Origin: Candidatus Altimarinota bacterium
GTDB lineage: Bacteria > Patescibacteriota > Gracilibacteria > UBA4473
Length of the DNA stretch: 19,436 nt
Direction of reading: 5' to 3'
NCBI GenBank assembly: GCA_020630245.1
Contig: JAHDBZ010000022.1
Span: 1 to 19,436 of the forward strand
Position 1 is the first letter of the stretch. Each line of letters starts with the position of its first letter. Shown piece after piece: positions 13,462 through 19,436 of the stretch. The notes below the pieces were generated by a model. That model was not told the origin of the DNA. It made no database searches and saw nothing but the letters and a program-made list of their open reading frames with translations. The translations under genes were made by a program, and so were the position numbers.

Positions 13462-15132
13462 ATGTCAGAAGCATTGTTAGACAGACCCGGTGTCAGTTTT
13501 CGTAGTACTCGTGATCCGGAAATCACAGCTGGGACTTTCGATTCATTAGTTAATGGATTGGCTTCGGATGGTGGCCTTTTTGTTCCGAAAGAATTTCCAG
13601 AAGCATTTAGTGATAATTTTATCGCCAATCTTGGGAATCTGAACCTATCACAAATTTCTGAACGGGTTCTAGGGAAAATGATTCCCGAAACGGTGATCGA
13701 TGACAAAGAACTGCAGGAGATGATGGAAGTGGCGCACAATTTCAATATTCCGATGGAGTCTCTTAGTAGGCAAATCATGGTATTATGGCTCAGCGAAGGA
13801 CCGACTGCAAGCTTTAAAGATGTGGCAGCTCGGGCTATCGCGCAGCTGATGGAAAAATACTGTGAAGATGAATCGACGCCTAAAAATATCATTGTAGCTA
13901 CTTCTGGAGATACGGGCGTGGCTATTGCTGATGCCTTTGGTGGTTCGAAATGGGTAACGGTAACGGTTCTCTATCCAGCGAACGAAGTGAGCCCAGTTCA
14001 AGAAGCACAGATGCAAGAAGCCGCTCGTGCGTACAAGAACGTTCAGTGCTTGCCCATTGATGGTGTCTTTGATGACGCACAAAACATTGCCAAGATATTA
14101 CTCGCCGCTCGTGATACTCCAGACCAAACAGCGGAATCCGTTACTGCTTTGGTAGAAAAAGCGATGGGGGAATATAACCAATCAGATTTCACACCAGACC
14201 TGGCGAAGAAGTTAATTGAGGGCACAAGAGAGTTAGATCTCTCAAGTGCTAATTCGATCAATATCTGGCGCTTGATCCCGCAGATGGTGCAGTACTTCTA
14301 CGGATATGGACAGATGGTAAAAAAGGGCCGTATCAAGCCGGGAGAAGAAATTGTATATGCCGTGCCGACTGGAAATGTCGGTCATCTGATGGCCGGTCTT
14401 TACGCCAAAGAGCTTGGCCTGCCGATCAAAAAATTCATTGTGGCTTCCAATGAAAATGACATCATGACCAACATCATTCAAGATGGGGTGATTAAGCACA
14501 ACGGACTGCGCGATGTTGATGGCAAAAAGAAAGCCAAGAAGACCTGGTCAAATTCTATGGACATCGCTAATCCTAGTAATCTCGAACGACTCCTGGATTT
14601 CGCAGCCCAAAAAGTCAGTCCTAATGCCAAAATAGAATATGCAGGTATGAAAAAGGCGATACAAAATTTTGATATCAATGAATATCCAGAAGGGGTGCCA
14701 TTGGCAGATTTTGGTGTCACGCCAGAGATGCTGGAATACCTAAAAGCCAATCTATATTCGTACAGTGTAGACGACGATACGACTATTGCACAAATGCATG
14801 AAACAAACACTACGTCGGATAATGGCACAGTGCTTGAGCCACATGGGGCGACGGCTGCCCACGCAATCCCGAAGGCTATTAACGATAACTTTATTAGTGA
14901 TAATGATCAGGTGATCATTCTTGAAACGGCGCATCCGGACAAATTTCCAGACGCATTAGAAGAAGCTGGATTAAAGGTTCACCCACATAAAGTTCATGAT
15001 CAGTTAGAAGCATTAGACTCTGATCAAGATACTGTTTTAGCCGCTCGTGAAAACGTTGTAACGGCCATCGATCAAGTACTTGCAGCTGTGCAAGATATTG
15101 CCAACGCTTCAGCGGAACGACGGGCGGTTTAA
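13462..15132 (+). CDS. thrC: Threonine synthase
   Basis: PLP enzyme converting O-phosphohomoserine to threonine in the cytosol. 556 residues, longer than E. coli ThrC (about 430), nearer the long class. Motifs in order: TFDSLVNGLASDGGLFVP near the N-terminus, the PLP-lysine segment GPTASFKDVAARA (K119), the glycine-rich ATSGDTGVAIADAFGG phosphate loop, then VLYPANEVSPVQEAQM, SANSINIWRLIPQMVQYFYGY, the GNVGHLMAGLYAKELGLPI segment and SNSMDIANPSNLERLL. The C-terminal part has HGATAAHAIPKA and AHPDKFPDALEEAG. No thrA or thrB is nearby. No SD is visible before the ATG, and no leader-type attenuator was found upstream. Confidence 0.95.
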   Translation: MSEALLDRPGVSFRSTRDPEITAGTFDSLVNGLASDGGLFVPKEFPEAFSDNFIANLGNLNLSQISERVLGKMIPETVIDDKELQEMMEVAHNFNIPMESLSRQIMVLWLSEGPTASFKDVAARAIAQLMEKYCEDESTPKNIIVATSGDTGVAIADAFGGSKWVTVTVLYPANEVSPVQEAQMQEAARAYKNVQCLPIDGVFDDAQNIAKILLAARDTPDQTAESVTALVEKAMGEYNQSDFTPDLAKKLIEGTRELDLSSANSINIWRLIPQMVQYFYGYGQMVKKGRIKPGEEIVYAVPTGNVGHLMAGLYAKELGLPIKKFIVASNENDIMTNIIQDGVIKHNGLRDVDGKKKAKKTWSNSMDIANPSNLERLLDFAAQKVSPNAKIEYAGMKKAIQNFDINEYPEGVPLADFGVTPEMLEYLKANLYSYSVDDDTTIAQMHETNTTSDNGTVLEPHGATAAHAIPKAINDNFISDNDQVIILETAHPDKFPDALEEAGLKVHPHKVHDQLEALDSDQDTVLAARENVVTAIDQVLAAVQDIANASAERRAV

Positions 15133-15136
15133 GTTC

Positions 15137-15145
15137 TGCTATAAT
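15137..15145 (+). promoter_or_regulatory. Extended -10 promoter of tag
   Basis: TG C then a perfect TATAAT (15140-15145). The ATG at 15153 follows after 7 nt, so the transcript is predicted leaderless. No good -35 is visible, as expected for an extended -10. The first in-frame ATG (15144) overlaps the -10 box and would not be transcribed. Confidence 0.75.
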
Positions 15146-15152
15146 GGTTTTA

Positions 15153-15719
15153 ATGAAAACCCGCTGCGCCTGGACCGGCCACGAACCAATCTATCAAGAT
15201 TACCACGATCTGGAGTGGGGCGTGCCCGTGCGAGATGATCAGACGTTATTTGAATTTTTGATACTCGAGGGGGCACAGGCGGGGCTCAATTGGATCACGA
15301 TTCTGAAAAAACGTTCTGGTTACGCTGAACTGTTTCATGGTTTTGACGTAGCAAAGTGTGCGTCGCTTACCGATATTGAATTAGAAGAAATATTATTGAA
15401 CAAAAAAATTGTTCGAAATAAGTTAAAAGTCTATTCTGTCCGGACCAATTCCCAGGCTTTTATTCAGGTGCAAAAAGAGTGGGGGAGTTTTAGTGATTAT
15501 CTCTGGCACTTTGTCGATGGTCAGCCGGTAATAAATCATTTCAAAACGGTCAAAGACGTGCCGGCCAGTACAGAACTGTCGGATCAAATAGCCAAAGATC
15601 TCAAGAAGCGCGGCTTCAAGTTCGTCGGTACGACCATTGTTTACGCTTATCTTCAGGCGGTAGGAGTCGTCAATGACCACACGACGGATTGTTTCCGTCA
15701 CGCGGAGCTGCTAGGATAA
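15153..15719 (+). CDS. tag: 3-methyladenine DNA glycosylase I
   Basis: Removes 3-methyladenine from alkylated DNA (base excision repair). 188 residues from ATG 15153, nearly the same length as E. coli Tag. The fold signature is clear: CAWTGHEPIYQDYHDLEWGVPVRDD, FEFLILEGAQAGLNWITILKKR (conserved Glu39) and NDHTTDCFRH. The zinc ligands expected from E. coli Tag are all present: C5, H18, H176 and C180. The start is chosen from the -10 box, since ATG 15144 lies within it. It lies 20 nt after thrC but has its own promoter. A small membrane gene follows after 4 nt and is probably cotranscribed. Confidence 0.96.
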   Translation: MKTRCAWTGHEPIYQDYHDLEWGVPVRDDQTLFEFLILEGAQAGLNWITILKKRSGYAELFHGFDVAKCASLTDIELEEILLNKKIVRNKLKVYSVRTNSQAFIQVQKEWGSFSDYLWHFVDGQPVINHFKTVKDVPASTELSDQIAKDLKKRGFKFVGTTIVYAYLQAVGVVNDHTTDCFRHAELLG

Positions 15720-15723
15720 GGGT

Positions 15724-15966
15724 ATGAGATTCTTTTACTTCGGGTTTCTGCGTTCCTTGCTCAAAAGCTTTCAGGCGCAGCTAGGAGTTTTGATCATTAC
15801 AGGCGTGTGGTTGTTTGCACCGCAGCTATTGGTGGAGTACCTCGGCTTTAAAGCAGGATTTTTAGCGCAGTATGATGATTGGATTCGACTGATTTTTTAC
15901 GCGGTATTGGTCTTTTTCGTGCTGAATTTACTCAAAAAACCTTTTAAAAAGAAACGTCGGCGCTAG
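15724..15966 (+). CDS. Small two-helix membrane protein
   Basis: 80 residues. Two hydrophobic helices at about 20-38 (LGVLIITGVWLFAPQLLVEYL) and 52-69 (WIRLIFYAVLVFFVLNLL) are followed by a strongly basic tail (KKPFKKKRRR), which by the positive-inside rule should be cytoplasmic. Begins 4 nt after the tag stop, so probably read from the tag transcript. No family recognised. Confidence 0.65.
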   Translation: MRFFYFGFLRSLLKSFQAQLGVLIITGVWLFAPQLLVEYLGFKAGFLAQYDDWIRLIFYAVLVFFVLNLLKKPFKKKRRR

Positions 15967-15975
15967 CCTGACCAG

Positions 15976-16004
15976 TTGACTTGGAAGCTCACCTGTACTA
16001 GTCT
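15976..16004 (+). promoter_or_regulatory. Possible promoter of the DUF1508 gene
   Basis: The -35 TTGACT (15976-15981), 17-bp spacer and weak -10 TAGTCT (15999-16004); an alternative -10 TACTAG at 15996 has too short a spacer. It would give a leader of about 20 nt without SD. Confidence 0.35.
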
Positions 16005-16031
16005 TAGGGCAATTTTTAACCCACTTTAACC

Positions 16032-16367
16032 ATGGCAGGTAAATTTGTCGTTAAGATCGCCAAAGACGGTCAACACTATTTTAATCTTAAAGCTGGTAAT
16101 GGTCAGATCATTCTCACGAGTGAAATGTACACGACCAAAGCCGCTTGTGAAAACGGCATCGCTTCTGTGAAAGAAAATTCACCAAACGATGATCGTTATG
16201 AACGAAAAGAAAACGCTGGAGGTAAACCTTGTTTCAATCTCAAAGCCGGTAATGGACAAGTAATCGGTACAAGCCAAGCCTACGCAGATGAGAGCGGCCG
16301 TGAAAACGGAATCGACTCTGTAAAAGAAAACGCTCCAGGTGCCGAAGTTGTAGAAGAAACAGACTAG
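16032..16367 (+). CDS. Tandem DUF1508 (YegP-like) protein
   Basis: 111 residues, cytosolic. Two copies of the DUF1508 unit at about residues 3-50 and 55-101. Each has F-x-LKAGNGQ-(I/V)-I, a (T/S)SE/QAY-type turn and ENGI-x-SVKEN, the hallmark of this family. The last ten residues are acidic. The molecular function of YegP-like proteins is not established; the short repeated beta-alpha unit is typical. It sits alone between the tag pair and murB, apparently with its own promoter. Confidence 0.9.
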   Translation: MAGKFVVKIAKDGQHYFNLKAGNGQIILTSEMYTTKAACENGIASVKENSPNDDRYERKENAGGKPCFNLKAGNGQVIGTSQAYADESGRENGIDSVKENAPGAEVVEETD

Positions 16368-16386
16368 TCCTCAAGACTTCTTTGTC

Positions 16387-16392
16387 TACAAT
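16387..16392 (+). promoter_or_regulatory. -10 box of murB (leaderless)
   Basis: TACAAT ends 7 nt before ATG 16400. The in-frame TTG at 16382 lies upstream of this box and would not be in the transcript. No clear -35 found. Confidence 0.55.
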
Positions 16393-16399
16393 AGAGCTG

Positions 16400-17440
16400 A
16401 TGCTCAATATCCAAGAAAACGTGTCTTTGCAGCCCTACAATACCTTCGGGGTAGCGGTTCAGGCACGTTTTTTTGTGACGGTGGATGACGAGTCTAGGCT
16501 TTTATCCGCACTAGAATGGGCACAGGCAGAAGATCAACCACTCTTACTCCTCGGCGGAGGGAGTAACATGCTCTTTACGAAGGACTGGGAGGGATTGGTA
16601 ATCAAGTTAGAACTAAGAGGGCGAGAAATTGCGGCGGAAGATGATGATCAGGTTGCGGTTCGATTTGCGGCTGGAGAAAACTGGCATGAATCCGTACTCT
16701 GGACGGTCGAGCAGGGTTGGGGAGGGATAGAAAATCTCTCACTGATTCCTGGGCAGATTGGGACGGCGCCGATCCAAAATATTGGCGCTTATGGCGTAGA
16801 GGTGAAAGACACAATTGTCAGTGTGGAGGCGGTTAGTATTGATGATAGAGTAAAAAAAGTGTTCAATAATAAAGATTGCCAATTTGGTTATCGCGACTCG
16901 GTCTTTAAACGAGCGGAGAAGGGGAAGTGGATCATCACGGCGGTGACGTTTAAACTCGCTAAAACCCCAGTCCTAAACCTGTCTTATGGAGCGATCCAGG
17001 AGACGCTTCGTGCACAAAATGTGGAAAACCCTACCGTGGCGGATATCAGCCAGGCGGTAATTGCCATCCGACAGTCAAAACTCCCAGATCCGAAAGAGAT
17101 CGGAAACGGCGGGAGTTTTTTCAAAAATCCGGTGGTGGAGGATTCTGTAGTAGATCGTTTGCGAGAAACATATCCTGAGATGCCGTTTTATGAAGTGAAA
17201 AAAGCCGTGAGCGGTGAGCAGCGAGCAGAATACAAAATTCCGGCCGCCTGGTTGATCGATACCGCTGGGTGGAAGGGGCATCGCGCTGGGAATGTGGGCG
17301 TGCATGACCGTCAGGCTTTGGTCCTGGTTAATCACGGAGGTGGCACTGGGGCAGAGGTTTGGGCCTTGGCACAGGAAATTCAAGCGGACGTAGAGTCAAA
17401 ATTTGGCATCCGTCTTGAGCCAGAGATAAACATTATTTAA
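16400..17440 (+). CDS. murB: UDP-N-acetylenolpyruvoylglucosamine reductase
   Basis: FAD/NADPH enzyme that makes UDP-MurNAc, in the cytosolic stage of peptidoglycan synthesis. 346 residues from ATG 16400, close to the 342 of E. coli, and of the type I form with the Tyr-containing insert. Visible: SLQPYNTFGV at the start, the FAD-binding LLLLGGGSNMLF, the central LSLIPGQIGTAPIQNIGAYGVEV, GYRDSVFK (Y164, R165), GNGGSFFKNPVV (S239, the proton-donor serine by family) and the C-terminal LEPEINII (E342). The start is set from the TACAAT box. A glycosyltransferase gene follows after a short AGAAG repeat. Confidence 0.96.
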   Translation: MLNIQENVSLQPYNTFGVAVQARFFVTVDDESRLLSALEWAQAEDQPLLLLGGGSNMLFTKDWEGLVIKLELRGREIAAEDDDQVAVRFAAGENWHESVLWTVEQGWGGIENLSLIPGQIGTAPIQNIGAYGVEVKDTIVSVEAVSIDDRVKKVFNNKDCQFGYRDSVFKRAEKGKWIITAVTFKLAKTPVLNLSYGAIQETLRAQNVENPTVADISQAVIAIRQSKLPDPKEIGNGGSFFKNPVVEDSVVDRLRETYPEMPFYEVKKAVSGEQRAEYKIPAAWLIDTAGWKGHRAGNVGVHDRQALVLVNHGGGTGAEVWALAQEIQADVESKFGIRLEPEINII

Positions 17441-17443
17441 GTT

Positions 17444-17468
17444 AGAAGTTGAGAAGATGAGAAGTATG
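17444..17468 (+). repeat. Short AGAAG tandem repeat before the GT2 start
   Basis: Three near copies: AGAAGTTG, AGAAGATG and AGAAGTATG. The last two contain the two candidate ATG codons of the GT2 gene, and the purine-rich units could act as weak ribosome-binding sequence. Confidence 0.5.
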
Positions 17469-18290
17469 AAGATTTCAATCATTATTCCGACGATTGGTCG
17501 GGAGACGCTTCATGCAGTTTTAGATGCACTAATTTTGAATAAAAAAAGTGTTCAATTTGAAGTTGAGATAATAGTTGTATTTGATGCGGTTGAGCCATTT
17601 GAATCACTCTCACAAAAAGACATAACGATTTTAAAGACGCAAAAAAAAGCTTATGCCGGAGGTGCGCGTAATCTTGGGCTGTCCAAGGCGACGGGGGATA
17701 TCATTGTCTTTATCGGGGATGACACGATCCCAGCAGACGGCTGGTTACAGCAAATCCATGATTGGCATCTAGCTCACACAGCACCAGAAGCGGCGCTCCT
17801 CGGACGAGTTGATTGGGTGGATCGTCTGGCGTCTGATCGCTTTCATCGATGGATGAATGACAACGCACAGTTTGATTACCGACGTTTAGATCAGGGTTTT
17901 CCACCAGGTTGGCAACATTTTTATACTTCCAACATTTCAGTGAAACGAGCCTTAGTCGGCGATGAGCTCTTCCATGAAGGTTTCCGGGGTTGGGGATTCG
18001 AAGATGCAGAGTTCGGTTACCGCTTGGCCAAGCGAGGAATGAACCTTCACTACGACGGTACGCTGCAGGTCTTTCATGATGACGAACAGTCTCTGCAGAG
18101 TCTCAAGACTCGCACGCAAGCCGCACGGCACAATGCGCTGGTTTTTGAACTTTTGCACCCAGAAGTTCGCATCCTACCACGCTGGTGGAAGCGTTTATTG
18201 TTGCGATTGATGATCCTATTGATGGTACCGTTGAGCTTCATTCCTGAAGTGAAATGGTGGAGAATGTGGAAACGTGAGTGGATTGGTTGA
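17466..18290 (+). CDS. Family 2 glycosyltransferase
   Basis: 274 residues from ATG 17466 (MKISIIIPTIGRE); the ATG at 17457 adds three residues and is also possible. GT-A fold: an N-terminal IIIPT strand, YAGGARNLGLSKATGDIIVFIGDD with the DxD-type metal/nucleotide-sugar site (GDD about residue 84), and the acceptor-side FRGWGFEDAEFGYRLAKRG (about 173-190) that resembles the C-terminal part of beta-1,4-galactosyltransferase-like enzymes. A hydrophobic, basic C-terminal segment (RLLLRLMILLMVPLSFIP) may attach it to the inner face of the membrane. Likely builds a cell-surface glycan; donor and acceptor are unknown. Its TGA overlaps the -35 box of the next gene. Confidence 0.88.
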   Translation: MKISIIIPTIGRETLHAVLDALILNKKSVQFEVEIIVVFDAVEPFESLSQKDITILKTQKKAYAGGARNLGLSKATGDIIVFIGDDTIPADGWLQQIHDWHLAHTAPEAALLGRVDWVDRLASDRFHRWMNDNAQFDYRRLDQGFPPGWQHFYTSNISVKRALVGDELFHEGFRGWGFEDAEFGYRLAKRGMNLHYDGTLQVFHDDEQSLQSLKTRTQAARHNALVFELLHPEVRILPRWWKRLLLRLMILLMVPLSFIPEVKWWRMWKREWIG

Positions 18291-18314
18291 CATTTTGTGT
18301 TAAAAGTTTATTTA
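18287..18314 (+). promoter_or_regulatory. Promoter of the sigma-like gene
   Basis: A perfect -35 TTGACA (18287-18292) overlapping the GT2 stop, 16-bp spacer, and -10 TATTTA (18309-18314) ending 7 nt before ATG 18322. Predicted leaderless transcript. Confidence 0.6.
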
Positions 18315-18321
18315 TTGTGAG

Positions 18322-19197
18322 ATGAAAGTAGATATACAAAATTTAGAGTCTACGGTTGAGCTGACACAATCAGATTTGGCTTTACGTGCTCAGCAAGGTT
18401 GTCAAAAAAGTGCGGAAAAATTATTTCGCTCTTATGAAGGCATGATGCGTTATAAATGCGACAAGTGGGCGGCGGCCTATAGGTGGTTTTTGGGGCCAGC
18501 AGGTGTTGAGGGAGAAGATATATTTCAAGAACTTTCGTTAGAATTTTTTACAAAGATAATTACAGGATTCAATTCTGAAGCAGGCGCCTTTGAGCCCTAT
18601 GCTACCGCAAGTATTGCTCAGCGACTTTCAAATGTAGTAAGAAAATTTTTCCCTCAGGGGGAGCATAAATTTAAGCCTTTTCAGCATGTTAAAAATGCTT
18701 TTCCGGGCATTTCAGTACGAAGCCTTTCAAGCTCATATTCTATTGCGGATATTACAACGAAAACCAATCAGATGCTTCAGGCAAAAGGGTTGAAGTCTCG
18801 ATATACAGAAGGTGCTATCGAAAAAATGTTTGCGGCTCTAGATATGATCCCGCTGTATGGAGATGCTCCAGTGTCTAGTGAGGTCGGTAGTGCCACTCAT
18901 TTTGATTTTATTCCAGTTGTAGATACACCAACGGTCCCAGTCGCGGATCGCTGTGCCGCTTTAGTAGAGGTAATTATTCAGGATGCGGACATGACAGAGA
19001 AGCAAGAAAATGTTTTTCGACGAAGGCTATTGCCAGAATTTATAGAGGAACAACCAAGCTTAAAGGAAGTGGCAGCAGCATTAGATATCTCTTCCACTCA
19101 AGGCGTAGCTCAACTTCAGGAAAGAGCGTTGGCTAAGTTCAAAGAAGCTGCCGAGAACCAAAATGCTGCAATTGAAGATATATTTATAGCGGCTTAA
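18322..19197 (+). CDS. Divergent sigma-70-like factor
   Basis: 291 residues. The N-terminal part (about 18-110) follows the sigma region 2 pattern: LALRAQQGCQKSAEKLFRSYEG, then EDIFQELSLEFFTKIITGFNSEAGAFEPYATASIAQRLSNVVRKFF, matching eDl.QEg...l..a...fd...g.Fs.YA...I. The C-terminal part (about 221-275) matches region 4: MTEKQENVFRRRLLPEF, then PSLKEVAAALDISSTQGVAQLQERALAKFKEA, in the place of the usual helix-turn-helix followed by RxxQIexRALrKLR. The recognition-helix residues are unusual (STQGVAQLQ), and the middle (110-220) is long and unlike region 3. AT-richer than its neighbours. It could be an alternative sigma factor or a sigma-derived regulator; promoter specificity is unknown. Confidence 0.7.
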   Translation: MKVDIQNLESTVELTQSDLALRAQQGCQKSAEKLFRSYEGMMRYKCDKWAAAYRWFLGPAGVEGEDIFQELSLEFFTKIITGFNSEAGAFEPYATASIAQRLSNVVRKFFPQGEHKFKPFQHVKNAFPGISVRSLSSSYSIADITTKTNQMLQAKGLKSRYTEGAIEKMFAALDMIPLYGDAPVSSEVGSATHFDFIPVVDTPTVPVADRCAALVEVIIQDADMTEKQENVFRRRLLPEFIEEQPSLKEVAAALDISSTQGVAQLQERALAKFKEAAENQNAAIEDIFIAA

Positions 19198-19209
19198 AAA
19201 TAGTTTTAA

Positions 19210-19436
19210 ATGCTCAAACCAGGACAGCGAACGTCTACAAATACTGAATTGATCGAACGAGTCTTGCTAGACCATGAATTTCCCGAAGACATGGGATCGA
19301 CTGATATTGCTTGTTGGTATGTTGGCTCAGAGAATCGTGGCTACAGTCAGGCAGATATGGATCGAAGAAATGCTTGGTTAGAGCAGTATCGAGAGCCGTT
19401 ACCCACGAGTGGATTGGTGCTGCGAGTCGTGAATCA
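19210..19436 (+). CDS. Unrecognised gene, 5' part only
   Basis: Open frame of 75 codons from ATG 19210 to the window end, 12 nt after the sigma-like gene. The sequence starts MLKPGQRTSTNTELIERVL and continues with DHEFPEDMGSTDIACWYVGSE, then YSQADMDRRNAWLEQYREPLP. Soluble-looking, not recognised. Possibly cotranscribed with the sigma-like gene. Confidence 0.55.
   Translation, partial: MLKPGQRTSTNTELIERVLLDHEFPEDMGSTDIACWYVGSENRGYSQADMDRRNAWLEQYREPLPTSGLVLRVVN

Noticed and set aside
13451..13465. A third partial copy of the palindromic repeat (AACCCCCTCAAAT) just before thrC
   Set aside because: Only a half-unit of about 12 bases matches and the second arm is missing; likely chance, or at most a decayed remnant.
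1..19436. Alternative genetic code (UGA read as Gly), as in Gracilibacteria or Absconditabacteria
   Set aside because: argH, the MFS gene and the GT2 gene end at TGA at the expected family length or right before the next gene, and conserved Gly positions use GGN codons.
1..19436. tRNA, rRNA, CRISPR array, insertion sequence or prophage
   Set aside because: Nothing was found by eye: no cloverleaf-like gene, no regularly spaced repeats, no transposase or phage protein. A tRNAscan or ISfinder-type search was not possible here.

Overview
The window looks like a bacterial chromosome segment from the Candidate Phyla Radiation (Patescibacteria), possibly the Peregrinibacteria/Gracilibacteria side of it. 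That placement is inference. The grounds are compact and mostly SD-less genes, -10 boxes placed 7-8 nt before ATG codons (leaderless transcripts), S-layer-homology and 3D/peptidoglycan-binding secreted proteins, and several AT-rich orphan genes. UGA acts as a normal stop (ends of argH, the MFS gene and the GT2 gene), so the UGA=Gly code of Gracilibacteria/Absconditabacteria does not apply.

Region 1 (1-4741, minus strand) is an arginine unit. It reads, in order of transcription: a TTGACA promoter, a leader peptide with tandem Arg codons, a terminator, a small orphan gene, a second leader peptide with four consecutive Arg codons (five in total), a second terminator, argG, argH, a GNAT acetyltransferase that may be a short N-acetylglutamate synthase, and the start of argS. 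Both leaders have the layout of ribosome-mediated attenuators: a leader ORF, mutually exclusive hairpins, and an intrinsic terminator. The second leader starts on the stop codon of the small gene (TAATG). Arginine shortage would thus be sensed twice in series, first to release the orphan gene and then to release argG-argH. argH and argS each carry an in-frame copy of the same 31-bp palindromic repeat, encoding SPPDKGD(L/I)GG.

Region 2 (4784-10406) holds an AT-rich orphan gene convergent with a secreted SLH-domain protein. A divergent promoter then drives a secreted 3D-domain/peptidoglycan-binding protein, an MFS transporter one base behind it, and a lipoprotein with an acidic linker. This reads as an envelope cluster.

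Region 3 (10465-19436) holds leuS, a convergent AT-rich orphan gene, thrC (threonine synthase), tag (3-methyladenine DNA glycosylase I), a small two-helix membrane protein, a tandem DUF1508 (YegP-like) protein, murB, a GT2 glycosyltransferase, a divergent sigma-70-like protein, and the start of an unrecognised gene. Most of these are separately promoted housekeeping genes. The sigma-like gene has its own promoter, overlapping the end of the glycosyltransferase.

I found no tRNA, rRNA, CRISPR array, transposase or prophage gene.
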